Source: a candidate division Zixibacteria bacterium RBG_16_43_9
GTDB taxonomy: Bacteria; Zixibacteria; MSB-5A5; RBG-16-43-9
Assembly: GCA_001775355.1 (NCBI GenBank)
Contig: MEWM01000067.1
Location: 49,060-57,503 of the forward strand
Reading direction: 5' to 3'
DNA length: 8,444 bases
In this document: positions 1 to 6,639 of the stretch, one piece after another
Layout of the letters: each line of letters starts with the position of its first letter
Position numbering within the stretch: position 1 is the stretch's first letter
Program-made: the position numbers and the translations under genes
Notes under the pieces: model-generated
What the model saw: only the letters and a program-made list of their open reading frames with translations
Told to the model about the DNA's origin: nothing
The model's database searches: none

Positions 1-867
1 ACCAAACCGACAGTTGAATTCTATAACCTTTGGTCCCATCTCAGTAATCATCAGACCTGCATATAAAACCCCCTTGAAGACTCTCCCTTCCTTATTCAAT
101 CCGAGGATGGCAGGTTCCAGGATTTCCTCGGTGATCTTTTTCATTATCTTTTCATTGACGATCAAGGTTGGAGCATATGCTCCCATCCCTCCGGTATTAG
201 GTCCCCGGTCCCCGTCATAGATCCTCTTGTGGTCCTGAGAGGAGACCATAGGTAAAACAGTCCTGCCATCTGTAAATGCCAGGATTGTGACCTCTTCACC
301 AGTCAAAAAATCCTCCACCACAAGTCTACTTCCAGCTTCTCCAAAAATCTTCTGCACCATCACTTTCTCCACTGCATCCTCCGCGCTTTTCAAATCCTCC
401 ACCACAAAGGCTCCTTTTCCAGCCGCGAGTCCATCTGCTTTGATTACCAAAGGGAATTCTGAAGAACGAACAAAATCTATTGCCTCCTCTTTTTGTTCGA
501 AGATCTTGAAACTGGCAGTGGGGATATGGTATCTCTTCATAAATTCTTTGGCAAAACCTTTGCTTCCCTCGATCAAGGCAGGCTCTTTTTTGGGCCCGAA
601 GATCTTCAGTTTTCTTTTCTCGAACTCATCCACTATTCCCAAGATCAAGGGCTGTTCAGGTCCAACCACAGTCAGGTCAATCGAATTCTTCTCCGCAAAA
701 CCAGCTAACCCTTTGATATCCTCAGCAGAAATCTCAATACAATCCCCTAAGCTGGCTATCCCGGCATTTCCCGGACAGGCGTAAATCTTCTTAACCAGAG
801 GAGACTGGGAAAGCTTCCAGGCAATAGCATGCTCTCTGCCCCCACTCCCGACAACCAAGATCTTCAT
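1..867 (-). CDS. purD: Phosphoribosylamine-glycine ligase (GAR synthetase), N-terminal 289 residues, runs off the left edge
   Basis: PurD catalyses the ATP-dependent joining of 5-phosphoribosylamine and glycine to form glycinamide ribonucleotide, the second step of de novo purine synthesis, in the cytoplasm. My reading of the minus strand from the ATG at 867-865 is open for 289 codons to base 1. It shows the N-domain motif VGSGGREHA (residues 6-14), a GPEQPL motif (69-74), the ATP-grasp segment IKADGLAAGKG (142-152), SSQDHKRIYDGDRGPNTGGMG (starts 209), and GVLYAGLM (266-273) followed by a metal-binding-type EFNCRFG (283-289). That last motif usually reads FNARFG, so Cys replaces Ala here. Full PurD is about 420-430 residues, so roughly the last third is missing because of the window edge, not a mutation. 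The start is supported by AGGAG at 876-880 on the minus strand. The gene is transcribed divergently from the queT-like gene. Identification is very secure. Confidence 0.97.
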   Translation of the reverse strand, partial: MKILVVGSGGREHAIAWKLSQSPLVKKIYACPGNAGIASLGDCIEISAEDIKGLAGFAEKNSIDLTVVGPEQPLILGIVDEFEKRKLKIFGPKKEPALIEGSKGFAKEFMKRYHIPTASFKIFEQKEEAIDFVRSSEFPLVIKADGLAAGKGAFVVEDLKSAEDAVEKVMVQKIFGEAGSRLVVEDFLTGEEVTILAFTDGRTVLPMVSSQDHKRIYDGDRGPNTGGMGAYAPTLIVNEKIMKKITEEILEPAILGLNKEGRVFKGVLYAGLMITEMGPKVIEFNCRFG

Positions 868-918
868 CTTTATCTCTCCTCAGAAATCTGAAAAGCCAAT
901 GTTTGAAATTTAAAATTA

Positions 919-948
919 ATAATAAACCTAATCAAACCAAAAAGGCAA
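919..948 (-). promoter_or_regulatory. Possible purD promoter
   Basis: On the minus strand TTGCCT (948-943) is followed after 18 bp by TATTAT (924-919), about 50 bp upstream of the purD start. This resembles a sigma-70-type promoter, but the surrounding DNA is so AT-rich that such matches are cheap, and the preferred promoter motif of this lineage is unknown. Confidence 0.25.
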
Positions 949-1026
949 GGATTTTTTTGTGGATCGTTATACTTGCCGAGTTTAGGTATGTATAAACCAC
1001 CAAGCTAAAGAGGATATGAAAAAGTC

Positions 1027-1051
1027 CTCCTCTCCTTTTTAAGGAGAGGAG
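1027..1051. repeat. C/T-rich 11-bp hairpin, probable dispersed repeat
   Basis: The arms CTCCTCTCCTT (1027-1037) and AAGGAGAGGAG (1041-1051) pair perfectly around a TTT loop. They are followed by GTTAGAGGTGAGGTT (1051-1065). From general familiarity, read on the minus strand this has the CCTCACC-CTAAC-CCTCTCC form of a hairpin repeat scattered through many bacterial genomes. It lies between the divergent purD and queT-like genes, about 105 bp before the latter. There is no T tract after the stem on either strand, so an intrinsic terminator is unlikely. The rest of the 868-1155 spacer is AT-rich, with no riboswitch or small gene that I can recognise. Confidence 0.6.
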
Positions 1052-1155
1052 TTAGAGGTGAGGTTGTTACTTTAGTCAGTTTCAATCTGATATTATTTAT
1101 GCTATATTTTTCATTGACAATCATTACTTATTGACTTTTCTTTACCCGAAAATCG

Positions 1156-1647
1156 ATGCCTATGGCTTTTTCATCTAAATATATTGCTCAAGCTGGAATA
1201 ATTGCAGCTCTTTATGCAGTAATTACCATAGTTCTGGCACCCATAAGTTACGGGCCGGTTCAGATTAGAGTCTCCGAAGCTCTGACTGTTCTCCCCTATT
1301 TAACCCCATCCGCAATCCCCGGGCTTTTCTTGGGTTGTTTGCTGGCAAATATATATGGAGGGCTGGGCGTTTATGACATAGTAGGTGGAAGTTTTTTGAC
1401 TCTTATAGCAGGATTTTTCACCTACCTTTTATCCAAAAAAAGAAAACCAATACTAGCTCCACTTCCCCCTGTTCTTTTTAACGCTTTTGGCGTGAGCCTC
1501 TATCTACATTTTCTTTTCAAACTCCCTTACTGGTTGACAGTCGTTTATGTAGGTGCAGGGGAAATAGTAGCTTGTTACTTAATAGGTTATCCTCTTCTGA
1601 AGATCATACTCAGCCGTCAAAGCTGGACAGGTTTCTTCAGAATCTAA
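1156..1647 (+). CDS. queT: QueT-family membrane protein, probable queuosine-precursor transporter
   Basis: This 163-residue, very hydrophobic protein matches the QueT (formerly DUF988) family in length and sequence. The family is thought to act as the substrate-binding membrane subunit that brings in precursors such as preQ0/preQ1 for the tRNA base queuosine, often with a shared energy-coupling factor. Visible hallmarks are the first helix AQAGIIAALYAVITIVLAPI (residues 11-30), then YGPVQIRVSEALTVLPYL (32-49), SAIPGLFLGCLLAN (52-65) with a following GG, and the conserved GVYDIVGGSFLTL (71-83). Further membrane segments lie at about 99-120 and 126-150. Four to six helices are plausible. The start at 1156 has no clear Shine-Dalgarno, and Met3 (1162) is an equal alternative; neither changes the fold. 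No queuosine biosynthesis gene or ECF ATPase is nearby, so the substrate rests on family membership alone. A 28-bp palindrome begins 7 bases after the stop codon. Confidence 0.88.
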   Translation: MPMAFSSKYIAQAGIIAALYAVITIVLAPISYGPVQIRVSEALTVLPYLTPSAIPGLFLGCLLANIYGGLGVYDIVGGSFLTLIAGFFTYLLSKKRKPILAPLPPVLFNAFGVSLYLHFLFKLPYWLTVVYVGAGEIVACYLIGYPLLKIILSRQSWTGFFRI

Positions 1648-1653
1648 ATAAAA

Positions 1654-1681
1654 GTAGGGGTTCAAAATTTTGAACCCCTAC
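1654..1681. repeat. Perfect 28-bp palindrome with GTAGGGG/CCCCTAC arms (copy 1)
   Basis: The sequence is GTAGGGG, then TTCAAAA, then its exact mirror complement TTTTGAA, then CCCCTAC: 14 bp on each side of the centre with no mismatch. It starts 7 bases after the queT-like stop codon. It shares its outer 7-bp arms and its total length with the palindrome at 3569-3596, but the inner 7 bp differ completely. It could form a hairpin in the queT transcript; no T run follows directly, so termination is uncertain. Confidence 0.85.
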
Positions 1682-1834
1682 CATTAAGCTATTTTATCCC
1701 CTAATGTTAGTCTGGTTCTCTTTTTAGATGCAAGAATGAAAAAGGGAAACTACCTTTCCTAACTTTTTTGAATCGACCTCCAACTGTTAATCTTTTAAAG
1801 CGTAATCTTATTACAAATGAACAGATAAGAAAGC

Positions 1835-1840
1835 GGAGGA
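1835..1840 (+). promoter_or_regulatory. Ribosome binding site that sets the DUF1573 gene start
   Basis: GGAGGA sits 5 bases before GTG at 1846-1848. This makes the GTG the start, rather than an upstream in-frame TTG at 1768 that has no ribosome binding site and would put a charged, non-signal-like extension before the signal peptide. Confidence 0.85.
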
Positions 1841-1845
1841 TAATT

Positions 1846-2577
1846 GTGAAAAAAATAACCTGCTTTTTACCGATCCTTCTTTTAATATTACTTTTCTCCT
1901 TATCCCCAGCAGAAAAAAAGCCAGCCATAGGCCCTAAGATCTTTTTACCTGAAAAGGAATGGGATTTTGGTTACATCCCACAGAATGCGGTTGTCTCCCA
2001 TTTTTTTCTGATCAAGAATACCGGGGATGACACCTTGCAGATCATAAAGGTCAGACCTGGCTGTGCCTGCACCTACGCCCCTTTGAAAAAAGAATTCCTG
2101 GCTCCCAAGGACAGCACCTCTCTGGAGGTTATCTTCAGCTCAAGAAACTATCAGGGTTCTAAGACTCTGATAGTAGCTATTTTTTCCTCAGACACCTCAA
2201 ACTTCTCAGATATAAATTTCACTGCTAATATTGAAAATGAATTCCCGTTATTTCAAGTCGAGCCTTCACAGGTTAAATTTGATTCCATAAGGGTAGAAAA
2301 AAATAACCCCAAAAAAGTCATCATTTTAAACAAATCTACTTCTTCTTTGCAGATAGCAGTGGCAGAAAAACCCAAGGAGTTCATTGATTTCCAGATTTCG
2401 AAAAACAGTCTGAATCCCAAGGAGAAGGCTGAGATTTTGCTGCAGGTAAATCGTAAAGCCACTCCTGGCCCTTTCCAGACCAATCTGACCCTTGATTTTT
2501 CAGGAGGCTCTACCGGCCAGGGCTCTGAGAAAACCAGATACACCCTTCCGATTAGCGGAACCATCCTTTCCAAATAA
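1846..2577 (+). CDS. Exported DUF1573 (ASH/Ig-like) protein
   Basis: The protein has 243 residues from a GTG start. Residues 1-22 look like a Sec signal peptide: two Lys at positions 2-3, a Leu/Ile-rich core at 7-19, and a Ser-Pro-Ala end at 20-22. Residues about 33-130 match the DUF1573 domain, with the hallmark EWDFGYIPQ (38-46), the FFLIKNTGDDTLQI stretch (53-66) and VRPGCACT (69-76), which has paired Cys73 and Cys75. A second beta-sandwich-like repeat follows (about 136-241, beginning FQVEPSQVKFDSI). DUF1573 domains belong to the ASH/HYDIN-like immunoglobulin folds found in exported proteins; no biochemical role is firmly established. It is the first gene of a tight operon, with the rhodanese starting 5 bp after its stop and a MauE-like gene next. 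The conserved Cys pair suggests, by inference, a link to thiol chemistry. Confidence 0.85.
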   Translation: MKKITCFLPILLLILLFSLSPAEKKPAIGPKIFLPEKEWDFGYIPQNAVVSHFFLIKNTGDDTLQIIKVRPGCACTYAPLKKEFLAPKDSTSLEVIFSSRNYQGSKTLIVAIFSSDTSNFSDINFTANIENEFPLFQVEPSQVKFDSIRVEKNNPKKVIILNKSTSSLQIAVAEKPKEFIDFQISKNSLNPKEKAEILLQVNRKATPGPFQTNLTLDFSGGSTGQGSEKTRYTLPISGTILSK

Positions 2578-2582
2578 AATAG

Positions 2583-3098
2583 ATGAGCTTAAAAAAAGGT
2601 TCGTCCAGGATATTTCTTCAGGCTATTTTAATTGTCATTTTTTCTCTTTTCATAGGTGTCATATATAACACCATCTCCAAAGAAGGGATTTCTCTTAAAG
2701 GAAACTGGAGCAAAAAAGTCCTTTCCGACAGCCTGATTGTCCCCTATTCCTATGATAAAAATGACCCACCGGCTATCACCCTTGCTCAGGCTATGACTTA
2801 TTTCCAATCACATAACATCATCTTTCTGGATGCCAGGTCAGAGACGGATTACAAAGCCGGCCATATCTCTAAAGCTTTAAACTTACCATTTGAGGAATTT
2901 GAAAAATACTATCCCAAGGTAGAGCGTCTCTTAACCAAAGATAAAAATATAATCACTTATTGCGATGGAACTGAGTGCGAAGCGAGCTTGTTTTTAGCTC
3001 GTCTTTTAAGAGATAAAGGTTTTAAAAACTTAAAGATCTTCTTTGGCGGCTGGACCGAGTGGAACAAAGCCGGGCTCCCGGTTCAGAAATCTAATTAG
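2583..3098 (+). CDS. Membrane-anchored rhodanese-domain protein
   Basis: This protein has 171 residues. A single N-terminal hydrophobic segment (about 10-30, ending in a Thr-Ile-Ser stretch) probably anchors it in the cytoplasmic membrane with the catalytic domain outside. A rhodanese domain covers about 63-168. It shows the LDARSETDYKAGHI motif (82-95), followed by ALNLPFEEF (98-106) and the active-site loop YCDGTECEAS (126-135), with the probable catalytic Cys127 and a second Cys132. It ends with the typical GGWTEWNKAGLPV (155-167). Rhodaneses move sulfane sulfur through a Cys persulfide. The CDGxxC form, with two cysteines, recurs in rhodaneses found beside DoxX/MauE proteins. The ATG at 2583 lies 5 bp after the DUF1573 stop and has no good Shine-Dalgarno, so translational coupling is likely. 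The actual substrate is unknown. Confidence 0.9.
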   Translation: MSLKKGSSRIFLQAILIVIFSLFIGVIYNTISKEGISLKGNWSKKVLSDSLIVPYSYDKNDPPAITLAQAMTYFQSHNIIFLDARSETDYKAGHISKALNLPFEEFEKYYPKVERLLTKDKNIITYCDGTECEASLFLARLLRDKGFKNLKIFFGGWTEWNKAGLPVQKSN

Positions 3099-3105
3099 CT
3101 TTCTT

Positions 3106-3564
3106 ATGAGAGAATTGATAAGCAATAAATGGCTGGTTGCACTTTTTCGATTGATAGTCGGAATAACCTTTCTCTATGCCAGCCTGGATAAGATTGTACA
3201 TCCGGACCAATTTGCCCGCATAGTTTATAATTACAAGATTTTACCGGGTTTTCTAATTAATATCTTTGCCATTACCCTTCCCTGGATGGAGCTTTTCTGC
3301 GGGCTTTTTCTCATCCTGGGACTCTTGGTTGAAAGCTCCTCTCTGCTGATATCTTTGCTCTTGATCAGTTTTATAATTGCCCTCTCTCTGAATTTCCTGA
3401 GGGGAGTGGATATTGCCTGCGGCTGTTTCACCACCGACCCGAATGCCAAAAAAGAAGGTGCCTGGCTTTTAATCCGGGATTTGGTCTTGCTTTTGATGAG
3501 CCTGCAGATTCTAATTTTTAATCGTGATTTTTTAAGCCTTCAGAAAATTTTCCGGAAAAAGTAG
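3106..3564 (+). CDS. MauE/DoxX-like redox-associated membrane protein
   Basis: The protein has 152 residues and about four transmembrane helices (roughly 9-27, 47-73, 78-97, 120-138). Family hallmarks are FLYASLDKIVHPDQFA (22-37), NYKILP (42-47), the conserved PWMELFCGLFLILG (59-72), and the loop DIACGCF (102-108) with a Cys-Gly-Cys pair at 105 and 107. MauE supports maturation of the disulfide-rich methylamine dehydrogenase. Related DoxX proteins occur with thiosulfate, quinone or thiol redox systems. No mau genes are present, so the methylamine role does not transfer. The ATG at 3106 is chosen over an in-frame TTG at 3043, which lies deep inside the rhodanese gene and would add a polar non-membrane extension. 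It begins 7 bp after the rhodanese stop with little Shine-Dalgarno, again suggesting coupling. Together the three genes look like an envelope thiol or sulfur relay, which is an inference. Confidence 0.85.
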   Translation: MRELISNKWLVALFRLIVGITFLYASLDKIVHPDQFARIVYNYKILPGFLINIFAITLPWMELFCGLFLILGLLVESSSLLISLLLISFIIALSLNFLRGVDIACGCFTTDPNAKKEGAWLLIRDLVLLLMSLQILIFNRDFLSLQKIFRKK

Positions 3565-3568
3565 AACC

Positions 3569-3596
3569 GTAGGGGCACGGCATGCCGTGCCCCTAC
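3569..3596. repeat. Perfect 28-bp palindrome with GTAGGGG/CCCCTAC arms (copy 2)
   Basis: GTAGGGG, CACGGCA, TGCCGTG, CCCCTAC forms an exact 14+14 palindrome. It nearly fills the 36-bp gap between the convergent MauE-like stop (3564) and the protease stop (3601-3603). Its outer arms and length are identical to 1654-1681 while its core is unrelated, which indicates one element family rather than two chance hairpins. It may hinder read-through in both directions, but neither side has a T tract. Confidence 0.88.
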
Positions 3597-3600
3597 AAAT

Positions 3601-6600
3601 CTATCTCAACAAAATCATCTTCCTTGTTTCCGTACTTCCGGAACTTTCCAGACGATAGAAATATACTCCGCTTGTGACCTCTTTGCCTCTGTCATCTTTT
3701 CCATCCCAGAGCACTTCGTATCTGCCTGGTAATTTTTCCTGATCCACCAGCGTTCTCACCAACTGCCCCAGAACATTATATATTTTGAGGGTAGCACGGA
3801 TGGGACTATGAACCATGAACTGTGAACCATTAACCGCCTTTTCCTGGGCGGTGCGGTCGGGGTCTCCAAACTCCAAACTCCCAACTCTAAACTGTATTTT
3901 TGTTGCGGGGTTAAAGGGATTGGGATAGTTTTGCTTTAAACTAAAGCTGTTTGGTATTAAAACCTCATCTGATTCTACATCCGTTCTTACATCGTAGTAT
4001 TTTATCTTGGCAGCTTTGACATTCTCCTTAAGGTCAGAAATATCATTCCCCGCTACCACTGCAAAAGCAACAGTTGTGCTTTCCATTGGAGCAATGACAA
4101 AAGGTCCCGCAGATGAGAGCATCGACCAGTCTCCCGCATAAAAACCAGAGGCTGTATCTGAGGATAACAGTGTATCACCGCTCAAGTACGAGTATTTTTC
4201 CTGTTTAGTAAAACCATCATAAAGGCAGAGCTGGTTATCTATCAATTTATTTGAAGCCGGAGCGTGGCTCAGAGGTAAGATAGTCAGGTATAAAGAGAAT
4301 GACGAATCATATTGATAAGCTATCGGTATTCCCGAGACTGTATCCCGTCCTACCAGGTCATTTTCAGAAGAGGAAAGATTTATATCCCAGTCAAAGAAAA
4401 GTCCAGGGTAAATCCCTTTAAGAGTATCTGCCGTTTTATTTTTTATAGTGACCTCTAAGATCACGTAATCGTCATCCGGAGGGTTAGCAAAAGCAAAGCT
4501 TCTCTGCTCTATCTCTAATCCGATTGGATTTATTCCCCCACTATCTGAGAAAACTCCTATCCCGTCCTGGTCTGAGATTTTTCCAGGCGCAGTTATGTCG
4601 AAGTCACCCAACGGGACAAAGTCCCCTTTGGAGAATTTACCCGTTCCATCCCTTGCCGCATCCACCACCTGGGTTCTGGATTTGCCAATTAAAAAAGCGC
4701 CCTCAAAGAGATTGTCCTTTCCGGATTTGGGAAATCTAAAACCTCTCCCTCCAGCAGGACAAATTGAACCCTCGCCTAAGCCATATCTCCCCAGATTGGA
4801 TAGTGTAAAGGCTAAGTTCCCGATATCGTGTGTTCCTATATTGCGACTTGAGGTTAAATTTAGAGTCAATGAGAACTTCAGGGAATCAGCATAGTTTCCG
4901 GAATTACCGAAGAGCTTAAGCTGGAAAGAAGCTAAATAATTCGCAGGGAGGCTTCCTCCACAGGATAAAATCAGAGGAGAATTGATATTAAGCTCTGTCA
5001 TCTTAGAACCTATGGAATCAAAATAAAGACTATCTTTTTCCAGAGTGATTAAGGAGTCCCTGCTCTCAAGGACAACATTCAGTGAATCAACTCTTGCACC
5101 GTAATTTTTCAAGACCAGGAAGAGTTTTAATCTTGTTCCACCATCTGGATAAATCTGTGTATCGCTTTCCACATAATTACTGTCCAGCCAGATTTTAGGC
5201 ACAGAAGGTGGCGGCATAAAATCCAGAGCTTTTTTCAGATTGACCAATCCCCAGCCGTAATCGTTATCCTCGCCTGCTGTGCCTAAGTCAGTGCTTGAAA
5301 GAAGAAGGGCGTTTTTTACCTCCTCAACTGTAGCCTCAGGGTTAAACTCTCTGAGCAAAGCAACTCCTCCAGCAATAAAAGGAGCCGCAGAAGAGGTCCC
5401 GCTTAAAGCTTTGTAGGTTCCGTTCAGATAGCTTGAACGAATCCCCACTCCTGGTGCAGAGATCTCCGGTTTAACACTTATACCATCACAGCCTGATGGA
5501 CCTCTGCTGCTGAAAGAAGCAACAGGAAAATTCGGGTATCGGTTATCAACTGCTCCTACTGAGAAGCTATTGGTCGGTGAGGTAGCCCGGTCAGCAGGAG
5601 TCCTTATGGACACAGGAAAAGGACCTTCATTTCCGGCAGCAAACATAACTACAATCCCGGCCGCTTCGAGGTTGTCGATCGCTGACCAGAAGGTCTGGTC
5701 ACACGGTGGTTTGGCAACTAAAGGTATCCCCCAGGAGTTATTAATCACATCCGGAACATCGTCGATTGTATGAGGGTTTCCATCCGGGTCTATAGCCCAC
5801 TGAAAAGCTTGCAGGACATCTGCTACGGTCTGGTCAAAATTCTTCCCCCGGTCTATAACTCCAGCGGCAATCCACCTGGCATCATATGCCACACCCAGGG
5901 TTTCAGATGGAGTCATCCCAACCATTATACCCATAGTATGAGTCCCGTGTCCGTTAGCGTCAACTGGAAAGTTTGAACCGTAGGGATCAAACCAGGCGCT
6001 GCTGTTCCCTCCCTGCAAGCCTCCTTTCCAGTTATGGAAAAGAGCCGGGTGCGTCCATTCCACTCCGGTATCGAATCCGCAGACCAGCCTGCCTTTGCCA
6101 GTGTAGCCCATTTTCCACAGCTCTCTTGCCCCGGTTGCCTGAAAATAGTCTATTCCACCAGTTTTGGATGAGCTTATCGCTTCGGACACCGGAGCGATAA
6201 GTGAAACCGGATAGTTCGGAGAAACCAACTGCACCTCAGAACGTGAAGCGATTTTTTCGATTTCTGATTTAGTCGCAGATATCAGAATCCCGTTGACAAT
6301 CCAGAAACTTTGATAATTTTTAACTGAGCCGTTATTTTTCTGCTCATCCAGATATTTTAGAAGTTCCTTCTGTGTATTTTCCGGCTTACTTTTGAGCTGG
6401 TAGATCAGGCTGGAATGTCTATCTTTTTGTGTTTTTAGTTTTTTATAGAGCACCAGATCTTTTGGCTCGACCTGATCCTTTAACATCACCAGACAGGAAA
6501 GGTATTCGTCTTCCTTTACGGTTTTGAACTTCTCTTTCAGATCTGGGCTTACCTCACCAGAAAAAGAGTAAGAAAAATCGAAGATGATTAAGGTTATGAA

Positions 6601-6627
6601 GATTGAAATTGTTTTAAGAAGTTTCAT
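3601..6627 (-). CDS. Secreted subtilisin-like (S8) serine protease with C-terminal FlgD-Ig/sorting-type domain
   Basis: The protein has 1008 residues. Residues 1-24 form a signal peptide. About 25-145 look like an inhibitor-I9-type propeptide. The S8 catalytic domain spans about 160-470, with Asp186 in CGFDTGVE, His227 in NGHGTHTMG, oxyanion Asn333 in AAGNEGP and Ser412 in LSGTSSAAP. The motif after the nucleophile is usually Thr-Ser-Met-Ala, and here Met is Ser. Residues 480-590 resemble an Ig-like region, and 595-880 a large beta-rich module of unnamed type (GFRFPKSG, FFDWDIN). The tail 894-1008 carries KQNYPNPFNPATKIQF (898-913), TLKIYNVLGQLVRTL (946-960) and WDGKDDRGKEVTSGVYFYRL (981-1000), typical of sorting or FlgD-like Ig tails used for secretion or surface attachment in FCB bacteria. 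About 28 residues (916-943) interrupt that tail. The ATG at 6627 is preceded by GAGGGGAG (6638-6631). It probably degrades extracellular protein. Confidence 0.95.
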   Translation of the reverse strand: MKLLKTISIFITLIIFDFSYSFSGEVSPDLKEKFKTVKEDEYLSCLVMLKDQVEPKDLVLYKKLKTQKDRHSSLIYQLKSKPENTQKELLKYLDEQKNNGSVKNYQSFWIVNGILISATKSEIEKIASRSEVQLVSPNYPVSLIAPVSEAISSSKTGGIDYFQATGARELWKMGYTGKGRLVCGFDTGVEWTHPALFHNWKGGLQGGNSSAWFDPYGSNFPVDANGHGTHTMGIMVGMTPSETLGVAYDARWIAAGVIDRGKNFDQTVADVLQAFQWAIDPDGNPHTIDDVPDVINNSWGIPLVAKPPCDQTFWSAIDNLEAAGIVVMFAAGNEGPFPVSIRTPADRATSPTNSFSVGAVDNRYPNFPVASFSSRGPSGCDGISVKPEISAPGVGIRSSYLNGTYKALSGTSSAAPFIAGGVALLREFNPEATVEEVKNALLLSSTDLGTAGEDNDYGWGLVNLKKALDFMPPPSVPKIWLDSNYVESDTQIYPDGGTRLKLFLVLKNYGARVDSLNVVLESRDSLITLEKDSLYFDSIGSKMTELNINSPLILSCGGSLPANYLASFQLKLFGNSGNYADSLKFSLTLNLTSSRNIGTHDIGNLAFTLSNLGRYGLGEGSICPAGGRGFRFPKSGKDNLFEGAFLIGKSRTQVVDAARDGTGKFSKGDFVPLGDFDITAPGKISDQDGIGVFSDSGGINPIGLEIEQRSFAFANPPDDDYVILEVTIKNKTADTLKGIYPGLFFDWDINLSSSENDLVGRDTVSGIPIAYQYDSSFSLYLTILPLSHAPASNKLIDNQLCLYDGFTKQEKYSYLSGDTLLSSDTASGFYAGDWSMLSSAGPFVIAPMESTTVAFAVVAGNDISDLKENVKAAKIKYYDVRTDVESDEVLIPNSFSLKQNYPNPFNPATKIQFRVGSLEFGDPDRTAQEKAVNGSQFMVHSPIRATLKIYNVLGQLVRTLVDQEKLPGRYEVLWDGKDDRGKEVTSGVYFYRLESSGSTETRKMILLR
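3807..3892 (-). repeat. Two four-unit heptamer arrays flanking a 30-nt GC-rich core, inside the protease gene
   Basis: On the plus strand 3807-3834 reads TATGAAC, CATGAAC, TGTGAAC, CATTAAC, and 3865-3892 reads TCCAAAC, TCCAAAC, TCCCAAC, TCTAAAC. Each array has four 7-bp units ending in AAC and totals exactly 28 bp. The 30-bp spacer 3835-3864 is GC-rich and contains CGCC and GGCG that could pair. The segment encodes protease residues about 913-942, which separate two otherwise adjacent strands of the C-terminal sorting domain (IQFRV and RATLKIYN). It therefore looks like an inserted or expanded repeat element that kept the reading frame. Confidence 0.75.
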
Positions 6628-6639
6628 TCTCTCCCCTCA

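Noticed and set aside
287..784. Plus-strand open frame of 165 codons
   Set aside because: It lies wholly opposite purD, is low-complexity Ser/Pro/Lys-rich, and has no ribosome binding site. It is the antisense shadow of a secure gene.
944..977. GGCAAG and CTTGCC inverted pair in the purD-queT spacer
   Set aside because: The arms are 6 bp with a 22-bp loop and no supporting signal.
868..1155. preQ1 riboswitch upstream of the queT-like gene
   Set aside because: I looked for the compact hairpin plus A-rich tail with pairing to the loop and found nothing convincing.
1744..1769. Possible intrinsic terminator GGAAA-CTACC-TTTCC followed by a T run
   Set aside because: The stem is only five A/G-rich pairs and the T run starts several bases later, so it is too weak to call.
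1802..1814. Inverted repeat GTAAT-CTT-ATTAC upstream of the DUF1573 operon
   Set aside because: It could be an operator, but the arms are five mostly A/T bases in AT-rich DNA, which is expected by chance.
1768..1845. N-terminal extension of the DUF1573 protein from TTG
   Set aside because: It has no ribosome binding site and a basic, non-signal-like sequence. The GTG at 1846 has GGAGGA at ideal spacing and begins a proper signal peptide.
5570..6200. Plus-strand open frames opposite the protease
   Set aside because: They are short, overlap the conserved S8 catalytic region in antisense, and have no recognisable domains.
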